The notes below the pieces were generated by a model. The model saw only the letters and a program-made list of their open reading frames with translations. It searched no databases and was not told the origin of the DNA. From a virus, in the IMG/VR virus record IMGVR_UViG_3300008050_000433, positions 1 through 20,240 of that record: a stretch of DNA of 20,240 bases. One strand, given 5' to 3'. The number at the start of each line of letters is the position of its first letter. Positions within the stretch are counted from its first letter, which is position 1. This document shows positions 14,489 to 20,240 of this stretch, piece after piece. A program made the translations under genes and the position numbers.

Positions 14489-15054
14489 CAGTCTAAGTCA
14501 ATGATGGGTTTTACGGCTCCCTCCCCACGGTCGGCTTTCGTATTGTTTAAGATGGAGATGTCTATCTGCATCTTGCCTCCTCCGTTCTTCGCGTTGAGTC
14601 CGAGGTTACGGCGGATGAACTGGTCAAGCTCCGACAACTCGCGGACTGTCTTGGCGGGGCGTAGGTTCTTCACGCTATCCCGCATGAGCTTGATGCCTGT
14701 CGCGGCAGCGTAGTGCTGGTATTTATCGGCGGGGCTGGATTGTCGTTCCGCGATTTCCAAGATCGCCGCGTCTTCTTCCTGTCGTGCGTCGTGGCTTGCG
14801 CGAAGGATCGCCTCGTCCGTGGTGGATTCAAGCTGCTGGTCTATTGCCCCCGCTAGTTCATCTGCTGGGGCTTCCGGCGCAGGCTCGTGTGGGCGCAACC
14901 CGTTTTTCTTCGCGGGTATGCCTAACTTTTTGAACCACCTCCGCACCGTGCCGGGGTGAACCCCTAGCTCTTTGGCAATGGAAACGGTTTTCCAGTCTGC
15001 CTTATACATCGTCAGGGCGCGTTGCTGGAGACTGTCTTTAGGTTTGTCAGACAC
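14488..15054 (-). CDS. HTH protein resembling a small terminase subunit (TerS)
   Basis: 188 residues from a GTG at 15054. The N terminus is a helix-turn-helix: WKTVSIAKELGVHPGTVRRW followed by FKKLGI (about 21-45), as in TerS and Hin-like DNA-binding domains. An acidic Pro/Ala linker follows (HEPAPEAPADELAGA), then a long helical middle and a conserved-looking C terminus, ELSELDQFIRRNLGLN, GGGKMQIDISILNNTKAD. This C terminus is familiar from phage small terminases, which recognise pac/cos DNA and recruit TerL. TerL lies next door but on the opposite strand, so this gene is instead the first gene of the leftward replication operon. An alternative is a transcriptional regulator. The gap to TerL is 30 bases. 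Confidence 0.7.
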   Translation of the reverse strand: MSDKPKDSLQQRALTMYKADWKTVSIAKELGVHPGTVRRWFKKLGIPAKKNGLRPHEPAPEAPADELAGAIDQQLESTTDEAILRASHDARQEEDAAILEIAERQSSPADKYQHYAAATGIKLMRDSVKNLRPAKTVRELSELDQFIRRNLGLNAKNGGGKMQIDISILNNTKADRGEGAVKPIIDLD

Positions 15055-15067
15055 TTTGGAAGGGCGT

Positions 15068-15084
15068 AATCTCTATAATAGATT
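15068..15084. promoter_or_regulatory. Near-palindrome containing TATAAT in the divergent TerS/TerL spacer
   Basis: The 17-base segment AATCTCTATAATAGATT has five perfect outer pairs (AATCT/AGATT) and one more inside. It contains a consensus TATAAT (15074-15079) on the plus strand, ending six bases before the TerL ATG; a matching -35 is poor (ACACTT at 15051-15056). If used as a promoter it would give a leaderless or near-leaderless TerL message. The symmetry is also consistent with an operator shared by both directions. Confidence 0.35.
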
Positions 15085-15110
15085 ATGGCGGTAAGCAGCC
15101 CATCCATCAA
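15082..15110 (-). promoter_or_regulatory. Candidate leftward sigma70-type promoter for the replication operon
   Basis: Read leftward, TTGATG (15110-15105) and CATAAT (15087-15082) are separated by exactly 17 bases, a 4/6 and 5/6 match to the -35 and -10 consensus. Transcription would begin near 15075, giving a leader of about 20 bases to the GTG at 15054. It overlaps the TerL start codon. This is judged by eye and not scored. Confidence 0.45.
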
Positions 15111-16872
15111 GCAGATACTCGATCCGCGAATCGACCCTAAAACAAAACGCATGGATGTCGGGGGGCTTTTAATTCCCCCCACCAGCTTGATCACCGCTTT
15201 GTTGTATGGGTTTGCTAATCACGAACACCTACGCGCAAAGGAGTATTACTTCTGGCGGGTATGCGACGAGCTATGGAACCATTCTGATCTTCCTGAAAAG
15301 TTAATGATCCGCCACCCGTGGGCCGAGCAAATGGTCTGGGCCGCGCTTAATAATAAATATCTGGCCATCGGGGGGTCTGCGTCATCTGGTAAGTCCCACA
15401 CTATGGCCGCGTGGGGGATAGTTAACTGGTTGTCAAAACCAAAAGATACGTTGGTATTGATGACATCGACCACGTTGCGCGAGGCCCGCAAGAGGATCTG
15501 GGGATCGGTGATGTCATTACTATCGGTCATCGAGGGGGCTCCTATCAAGATTCGGGACTCCATTGGAAACGCAGCCTATGTGGATGAGAAAGGGATACTA
15601 ATCGAACGGGCGGGTATTTCGCTCATCGCTGCCGAGAAATCTAAAACACGCGAGGCCGTGGGGAAATTTATCGGGATCAAGCAAAAGAGGGTAATTTTGA
15701 TTGGTGACGAGTTATCGGAATTGTCGGAAGCCATTCTTCAGGCAGGGCTATCCAACTTGTCCAAGAACCCTGAGTTCCAACTGATCGGCATGTCCAACCC
15801 GAACAGCCGATTCGACGCGTTCGGGATATGGTCGGAGCCGATCAACGGCTGGGACTCGGTGGATACCCACACAGCGGATGGGTGGCCCACGAAGTGGGGC
15901 GGGGATTACATCCGCCTCGATGGGGAACGCTCCCCTAACATAATAGCTGGGGAAGTCCTCTACCCTTGGCTCCCTACTCAGGAAAAGGTTGACGAGGATA
16001 AGGGGCTACTCGGCCCCGAGTCTCGCGGCTACATGCGAATGATTCGCGCCATTTTCTTTGACTCTGACGAGACGACGGGCATCTACGGCGAGAACGAACT
16101 GACCATGTCCAAGGCTATGTCCAAGGTCGAGTGGGAGGGAACCCCCATCCGTGTAGCCGGAATCGACCCCGCGTTCACGAACGGAGGCGACCGGACAATC
16201 CTCTACACAGCCTCGGTGGGGTATGACAAATCAGGACAATACGTCATCGAGTTCGGGGAGGCTGTTCATTTGAACGACGACGCCACCAACAAGGCGGTCC
16301 CTCGGACCTACCAGATTGTCAAACAGATCAAGGAACACTGCGAGAAGCGGAATATCCTCCCTGAGAATGTAGCAGTTGACGCGACGGGCGCAGGAGCACC
16401 TTTCTGCGATGTCCTCTCGGGCGAGTGGGGCAGCGGGTTCCTGCGAGTTAGCTTCGGTGGCAAGGCCAGCGACAAGCGGGTCAGCGCCAACAGTCGGTCG
16501 ATAGGCACGGAGTTGTATGTGAACAGGGTCTCCGAGCTTTGGTTCGTGGGGAAAGAACTGATGAGGACGCGTCAAGTCTTTGGGGTGAATACGGATCTGG
16601 CCCAAGAGATCACCAGCCGAAACTACGACATGATCAAAAGCGGCACCCTGCGGGTTAAAATAGAATCCAAACCTGAATTTAAGGCCCGCTTCGGACGCAG
16701 CCCCGACCTTGCTGATGCGGCGTTTCTGGCCCTTGACTGCGCCCGTCAGCGGCTTGGCCTCGTGGCGGTTGACCCGCCCGAGGAAGGGAAGGACGGACGC
16801 CCGCACCGTCGGACCACGATTAAGCAGTTGGGACAGGCATTACAGAACCGAGATGCGGTTTTGCTGGATTGA
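15085..16872 (+). CDS. terL: Terminase large subunit (packaging ATPase and nuclease)
   Basis: 595 residues with both catalytic halves. ATPase: Walker A GGSASSGKSHT (G97 to S104), Walker B VILIGDELSEL (D208, E209), coupling-type motif IGMSNPNSR. Nuclease (RNase H-like): AGIDPAFTNGGD (D361), VAVDATGAGAPF (D432) and GRSPDLADAAFLAL (D541/D544). It drives ATP-dependent DNA translocation into the prohead and cuts the concatemer. The ATG at 15085 lies six bases after a TATAAT and has no Shine-Dalgarno. It is the first gene of the right-hand plus block. Its stop codon overlaps a TTGACA box of a promoter candidate. Terminase type (headful or cos) cannot be determined from motifs alone. Confidence 0.95.
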   Translation: MAVSSPSIKQILDPRIDPKTKRMDVGGLLIPPTSLITALLYGFANHEHLRAKEYYFWRVCDELWNHSDLPEKLMIRHPWAEQMVWAALNNKYLAIGGSASSGKSHTMAAWGIVNWLSKPKDTLVLMTSTTLREARKRIWGSVMSLLSVIEGAPIKIRDSIGNAAYVDEKGILIERAGISLIAAEKSKTREAVGKFIGIKQKRVILIGDELSELSEAILQAGLSNLSKNPEFQLIGMSNPNSRFDAFGIWSEPINGWDSVDTHTADGWPTKWGGDYIRLDGERSPNIIAGEVLYPWLPTQEKVDEDKGLLGPESRGYMRMIRAIFFDSDETTGIYGENELTMSKAMSKVEWEGTPIRVAGIDPAFTNGGDRTILYTASVGYDKSGQYVIEFGEAVHLNDDATNKAVPRTYQIVKQIKEHCEKRNILPENVAVDATGAGAPFCDVLSGEWGSGFLRVSFGGKASDKRVSANSRSIGTELYVNRVSELWFVGKELMRTRQVFGVNTDLAQEITSRNYDMIKSGTLRVKIESKPEFKARFGRSPDLADAAFLALDCARQRLGLVAVDPPEEGKDGRPHRRTTIKQLGQALQNRDAVLLD

Positions 16873-16897
16873 CAGTATCCCCCTTAACCCATATTCT
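16869..16897 (+). promoter_or_regulatory. Candidate sigma70 promoter behind terL
   Basis: TTGACA (16869-16874), a perfect -35 box overlapping the terL stop codon, is followed after 17 bases by TATTCT (16892-16897), a 4/6 match to the -10. A start near 16904 fits the ATG at 16923. A second TTGACA begins at 16897. This would let the genes behind terL be transcribed independently of it. The call is by eye. Confidence 0.5.
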
Positions 16898-16922
16898 TGA
16901 CACGCACTTTAGTCGATTTGGT

Positions 16923-17429
16923 ATGTCTGGATTTAAATTTTTTCGTGACCCAAGCCAACGTAATCGGGATGAACCGAGAGACCCTTTTAAGTCGGAGGAT
17001 TGGACAGATTATGGTTCGCCCGATGATGAACGGCCCATAAAGTATTCTGCTCCTCCTCCTCAACTCCTGCCGGACCCGTTTACGGGCAAGCCAATAACGC
17101 AAGCCGATATTGACGCACAGGTGGACAGTTATGGGGAAGCCCCTGCCCCTGCCGCCCTACCCGCCGCGCCTGCTGCTGCCGCTGCACCTGCACCTGCTGC
17201 ACCCGCACAGGAAAGAACGCTGCAACAAAAGTCTCTCATTAACCCCGAAAGGCAAAGGCAGGAAGCGTTGAGGAAAGCCAAGGAGGAGGCCGACGGCAAA
17301 AAAGCCGAGGCTACAAAAGGTCGCGGAGCAGGGCAAGGGCTTACAACTGGCGGGCTTTCAACCTACGGCAATCTCAGCGGGAGCGGCGGTTTTGGCAAAC
17401 AGACAAAATTAAATCCAGCTAGGCGATAG
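16923..17429 (+). CDS. Hypothetical protein with Ala-Pro linker (168 aa)
   Basis: Start at ATG 16923 is preferred over a TTG at 16869 because the latter would lie inside a probable -35 box. The N-terminal ~65 residues are charged and aromatic (GFKFFRDPSQRNRDEPRD) and include LLPDPFTGKPIT. An extended Ala-Pro segment follows (APAPAALPAAPAAAAAPAPA, about 73-92), then a charged helix (PERQRQEALRKAKEEADGKK) and a Gly/Ser-rich end. Such organisation is that of a flexible tether or scaffold-like protein. A related DPFTNEPV motif occurs near the end of the gene starting at 19531. The usual place behind terL is held by portal or scaffold genes, but no portal pattern is seen here. Confidence 0.65.
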   Translation: MSGFKFFRDPSQRNRDEPRDPFKSEDWTDYGSPDDERPIKYSAPPPQLLPDPFTGKPITQADIDAQVDSYGEAPAPAALPAAPAAAAAPAPAAPAQERTLQQKSLINPERQRQEALRKAKEEADGKKAEATKGRGAGQGLTTGGLSTYGNLSGSGGFGKQTKLNPARR

Positions 17430-17431
17430 TT

Positions 17432-19528
17432 ATGGCTAAAGTCACTGTTACTGACGCAGAAGTTCAGAAAATTCTGCGGAGGGTTCTAAACGAGAAGACG
17501 GGCAAGACCTCCGCAAAAGAGCTTAAAAAGCTGGCCCAGCGGTATAATCTCACCCGCCCGAAGGGGCAGGGAAAAGGGAAGGGGGCGCTGCAAAACTTAG
17601 CTCGTCAGATCGCCGTGCATGAGAAAACGCACCGTGCGAGGTCTTTCCGCAGGCCGACCCCTGAACAAAAAAAGATCATTGAAGAACATCGCAGGCAAAG
17701 AAAGGTAAAGCTCAAAGGATTTGGTAAAGGACTGGGCAAGACTGCGGTGGCGCTGGGCAAAAAAATACCATACTATCATGCCGTGCGGGCATTGGAGCAA
17801 TTCTCCGATGAAGATGTGATCCCTGTTCTTGGGGCAGGAAGAGAATCGACATTTGAGGGGTTTCAGAAAAGGGGGGTAAGGCTTCCGTGGAGCGATAAAC
17901 GAGTCTTGACCCGTGATATCGCCTTCGATCCAGAGAGTGACGCGGCGGGGTGGAAGATCCCTTTGCTCGAAGAGGAGGTTACGCCAACTATTACACAAGC
18001 CGTGAAAGGTCCGCTCGACCCTGTCGGAGCCATGTCTTCGTTTTATCAGGCTGGTCCGAGGGTAGTAGAAGGATTGGGGGATATTATTGGACAAGCGGGG
18101 GAGGCTGCGCCGTCCGCCGCCCAGCTTAAATTTCTCGCCGAGGCAGACACCAATGACGACGGCAAGATATCTGCCGAAGAACGTGCCGTTGCTCTTAAAG
18201 AACACGCAGAAAGACCCCCCACGCTCGGTGCTTCGGCCCTTGTGGCGATGCAGAAGGGGAGGCGGGCGGCTGCGGACGCGGAGTATCTCAAAGATGTCCC
18301 CGCTGATCTGCGGCCAACAGGCCGCGACAAGTGGTTTTACGGTGGTGCGGGGGACGCTGAATTCAAAGACAAGGAAGAGGAAGCTATATTTGGTCATTTT
18401 AGAACTCAACGAGGAAGTGAACTTCTTCCGAAGATGGAGGAGATGCTACGGGAGCAACACGAAGGCACCCGATTTGAGCGTAAGGCCGAAGAAAACCTTG
18501 GAACAAGGGCCACCGTGAGCCGTTCGTCTTACACAAAGGAGAGGGGCGAGCCAGCCATAAAATACGAACCAGAAACCGACGAGTTTTTCAATTCAGACGA
18601 CAGGGCAGCCTTCCGCAAGGCAGCCCTCGACGGCACCTTGGTTGAGATGTTTGACACGGACGGCAGCGGTGGGCTATCCCGTTCAGAAAAAGAATTATAC
18701 TTTGACAAGACAGTTGGCTTCAAGGCGGGCGGGCCAGTCGCCGCTAGAGAAGCGGCAGCCAAAGCAGCCGAAGCAGCCGACTTCATCCCCGCACCCTATG
18801 AGGGTGACCTCCCCGTCCACGCGGCTGGGTCTGATTTTGACCGCCCTGAGTATGACGGGACTGTCGGCGAACAGAACTGGATGGGAGAGCCAACAGAGCC
18901 AACAGAGCCAACAGAGCCAACAGAGCCAACAGAGCCAACAGAGCCAACAGAACCCCCGCCCACTACAAGGGAATACGCGGCCATGATGCGGCAGGCCATT
19001 GGCAACGAGGCGATTGGCATAGAAGAACGCAACGAGGTCATGCGGACAATCAGGGATGAGATGATCAACCAAAATCTCACCTCCTTTGAAGAGTTCAATC
19101 AGATCGGTCGCCAGATGCTGGAAGAGGCCCCCGCCCGAAAAGCTGCCGCACACGTAGCTTACCTCCGGTCCCCCGCAGGGAGCGACTGGGTAAAGACACC
19201 GGGCCTAGATAGCCTTGCAGCTTTGCAGAAAGCCCCCTTCGGAAGAGGCACCGCATTGGAAGGTTCCGTCGGTGGACTCAAAGATGAGTCCCGCCAACTT
19301 GAATCCACAGGTGGGAGACTCCGCCGTAAGGCGCGTGAACTGGAGGGCATGGGTCACCGCTCTGTCGCGGCCCAAGTCCGAGCCGCAGCACCCCGCCGAC
19401 CCCTCATGTCCCAGCGGGATCGGCTAGAACTGGAAAAAAAGAAAAAGGCCCTCGCAGCAGAACAAGCAGCAGCACAAGCACTCATCAGCAAAGGTGAAGA
19501 AAATATCAACGCAAACATAGTGTCGTAG
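17432..19528 (+). CDS. 698-aa protein with two EF-hand loops and an EPT repeat
   Basis: The ATG follows the upstream stop by two bases. The N-terminal ~115 residues are very basic (RPKGQGKGKGALQNLARQ; KVKLKGFGKGLGKTAVALGK). Two textbook EF-hand loops follow: D239-T-N-D-D-G-K-I-S-A-E-E250 and D408-T-D-G-S-G-G-L-S-R-S-E419, each with a preceding helix and the expected Asp, Asn/Asp, Gly6, Ile/Leu8 and Glu12 positions. Between about 486 and 506 are seven exact Glu-Pro-Thr units, then PPPTT. The remainder is helical, ending in an Ala/Lys-rich coiled coil (LELEKKKKALAAEQ). No enzyme motif is seen. A large virion-associated or injected protein that binds Ca2+ is the best inference; a host-interaction protein is the alternative. 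Confidence 0.75.
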   Translation: MAKVTVTDAEVQKILRRVLNEKTGKTSAKELKKLAQRYNLTRPKGQGKGKGALQNLARQIAVHEKTHRARSFRRPTPEQKKIIEEHRRQRKVKLKGFGKGLGKTAVALGKKIPYYHAVRALEQFSDEDVIPVLGAGRESTFEGFQKRGVRLPWSDKRVLTRDIAFDPESDAAGWKIPLLEEEVTPTITQAVKGPLDPVGAMSSFYQAGPRVVEGLGDIIGQAGEAAPSAAQLKFLAEADTNDDGKISAEERAVALKEHAERPPTLGASALVAMQKGRRAAADAEYLKDVPADLRPTGRDKWFYGGAGDAEFKDKEEEAIFGHFRTQRGSELLPKMEEMLREQHEGTRFERKAEENLGTRATVSRSSYTKERGEPAIKYEPETDEFFNSDDRAAFRKAALDGTLVEMFDTDGSGGLSRSEKELYFDKTVGFKAGGPVAAREAAAKAAEAADFIPAPYEGDLPVHAAGSDFDRPEYDGTVGEQNWMGEPTEPTEPTEPTEPTEPTEPTEPPPTTREYAAMMRQAIGNEAIGIEERNEVMRTIRDEMINQNLTSFEEFNQIGRQMLEEAPARKAAAHVAYLRSPAGSDWVKTPGLDSLAALQKAPFGRGTALEGSVGGLKDESRQLESTGGRLRRKARELEGMGHRSVAAQVRAAAPRRPLMSQRDRLELEKKKKALAAEQAAAQALISKGEENINANIVS
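18887..18949 (+). repeat. Seven perfect tandem copies of a 9-base unit (Glu-Pro-Thr)
   Basis: The unit GAGCCAACA repeats seven times without a single base change, encoding (EPT)7, followed by GAACCCCCG. Complete codon-level identity implies recent expansion by slippage and likely variation in copy number. The encoded segment would form a stiff, extended, acidic linker between the EF-hand part and the helical C terminus. Confidence 0.9.
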
Positions 19529-19530
19529 CC

Positions 19531-20240
19531 ATGTCAGATTTTTTAAATAGTGTCGAAAAAGCACTACGCACAGTAGCCCCAATTCCGTCCGCTGTTGGGC
19601 GCGGAATCGGGCGGGCAGTTGGGAAGAAGAAAGCGGCTTCTGATCGGGAGAAGGAGAAAGAGAAGTATCTCGCCGAATACGGTGAGAGCTTCAAGGAGCG
19701 TACCAGAGAGGATGCTCGGGAATTCCAGAAGATGCAGAAAGAAGGTAAGATTCCCTTGGATGTGAAATTCAATCCGCCTCCGGGCATCGCTACAATGCGC
19801 GATTACGAGGATCTCTGGTCAGACGATTATAAACAAGCACGAGAACGTGGTCGGAGAGAAACAGTCGCCCTGCAAGAGCAACTGAAAAGGCTAGGCCATG
19901 ATCCGCACGGTGATTGGAAAAGAAAACGAGACCGCGAAAAATTTGAGGAATCCCTTCTCGGACGCGCTGCTGATCCAACGGACCCCCTTGACCCCTTGGT
20001 GCAGGAGCACCGATTGCGCGAAGCTGAAGATGCCGCCGCCCAACGGCAAAGGCTCCTTGAAAAAGAAGAACCACTTGAAGACTTTGACCCTCGCGGTGAG
20101 GAGCCACGCACACCGGAAAAACCGGACGCACTTGGGCGTTCCATGGCGCGTGGGTTTGACAAATTTCACTCCGCACTGGGGTTTGAAGCGGCGAGTCCCC
20201 CCATCGACCCGTTTACTAACGAGCCTGTGGAGCCTGTGGA
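19531..20240 (+). CDS. Right-truncated charged helical protein, enters an EPV repeat at the edge
   Basis: The ATG at 19531 lies two bases after the upstream stop, and the frame stays open to the right edge (236 codons seen). The N terminus is MSDFLNSVEKALRTVAPIPS followed by AVGRGIGRAVGKKK, a possibly membrane-active amphipathic and basic stretch. Then come highly charged helices (REKEKEKYLAEYGESFKERT; VQEHRLREAEDAAAQRQRLL). Near the edge is SPPIDPFTNEPVEPVE, where GAGCCTGTG starts to repeat. The DPFTNEPV motif echoes DPFTGKPI of the gene at 16923. No known domain is recognised. The composition fits an internal virion or scaffold-type protein, which is inference only; end and total length are unknown. 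Confidence 0.7.
   Translation, partial: MSDFLNSVEKALRTVAPIPSAVGRGIGRAVGKKKAASDREKEKEKYLAEYGESFKERTREDAREFQKMQKEGKIPLDVKFNPPPGIATMRDYEDLWSDDYKQARERGRRETVALQEQLKRLGHDPHGDWKRKRDREKFEESLLGRAADPTDPLDPLVQEHRLREAEDAAAQRQRLLEKEEPLEDFDPRGEEPRTPEKPDALGRSMARGFDKFHSALGFEAASPPIDPFTNEPVEPV
20221..20240 (+). repeat. Start of a Glu-Pro-Val tandem repeat, cut by the window edge
   Basis: GAGCCTGTG occurs twice and the sequence ends in GA, as if a third unit begins. It is the same length (9 bases) and type (Glu-Pro-x) as the EPT array at 18887-18949 in the preceding gene, though the third codon differs. Copy number cannot be seen. Confidence 0.5.

Noticed and set aside
14219-14713. 164-residue plus-strand frame across two minus-strand genes
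   Set aside because: It crosses the ATGA junction of two coupled genes and looks like an antisense shadow.
16231-16806. 191-residue minus-strand frame inside terL
   Set aside because: Covers the conserved nuclease motifs of terL on the other strand; no recognisable protein features.
17597-18409. 270-residue open frame on the minus strand inside the 698-residue gene
   Set aside because: Antisense to a long gene with EF-hand motifs; its translation shows no domain and an implausible mix of Phe, Ser, Arg and Pro runs.
18887-18949. Tandem 9-base repeat considered as a CRISPR array or iteron origin
   Set aside because: Units are contiguous with no spacers, in frame, and encode a regular Glu-Pro-Thr linker.
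18695-19153. Minus-strand frame with repeated Trp-Leu-Cys, looking like a membrane repeat protein
   Set aside because: It is the antisense reading of the (EPT)7 array and has no independent support.

Overview
The window is a stretch of a tailed double-stranded DNA bacteriophage genome (Caudoviricetes), probably from an uncultivated environmental phage. The evidence is a large terminase, a family A DNA polymerase, a primase-helicase, a RuvC-like resolvase, a lysis cassette and virion-type genes, with no bacterial housekeeping genes, rRNA or recognisable tRNA. Coding density is very high: genes touch or overlap by 1-28 bases and the longest non-coding stretch is about 158 bases (11194-11351). 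Base composition looks moderately GC-rich and even. The host cannot be named from the sequence. Many starts lack a clear Shine-Dalgarno and are instead coupled through TAATG or ATGA overlaps.

Layout. Block 1 (plus strand, 1-7267) is a late module. It runs from the end of a lectin-like tail protein, through four virion or virion-associated genes and a small ParB-like protein, to a neck/tail-tube candidate. A compact lysis cassette follows: small membrane protein, coiled-coil protein, overlapping lipoprotein, second holin-like protein and Amidase_3 endolysin. Then come a mini zincin, a very basic 68-residue protein and a PD-(D/E)XK nuclease-like protein. Block 2 (minus strand, 15054 down to 7262) is the replication and recombination module. 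In transcription order it holds an HTH protein resembling a small terminase, two unknown genes, a RuvC-like resolvase, a RecB/Cas4-type nuclease with a probable Fe-S cluster, a 211-residue protein in the position of an ssDNA-binding protein, a small acidic protein, DNA polymerase I-like PolA and a primase/SF3 helicase fusion. Block 3 (plus strand, 15085 to the right edge) starts with the large terminase and continues with three proline-rich, low-complexity proteins. One of these carries two textbook EF-hand loops and seven perfect copies of an Glu-Pro-Thr repeat.

How it works together (inference). A divergent promoter region of about 30 bases (15055-15084) separates leftward replication from rightward packaging. 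The PrimPol-helicase opens and primes DNA for PolA, while the RecB-like nuclease and RuvC-like resolvase handle recombination intermediates before TerL packages DNA. If the genome is circular or circularly permuted, block 3 would run on into block 1 as one long late operon ending in lysis.

Most notable: (i) the 161-residue gene in the tail module (656-1141) is a divergent paralogue of the 211-residue gene in the replication module (11588-12223), which I found by eye as three collinear conserved blocks; (ii) EF-hands and Pro-rich tandem repeats in the genes behind TerL; (iii) Leu at the position equivalent to Phe762 of E. coli Pol I; (iv) a structured leader with a terminator-like hairpin directly in front of the polymerase gene; (v) an overlapping spanin-like lipoprotein gene.
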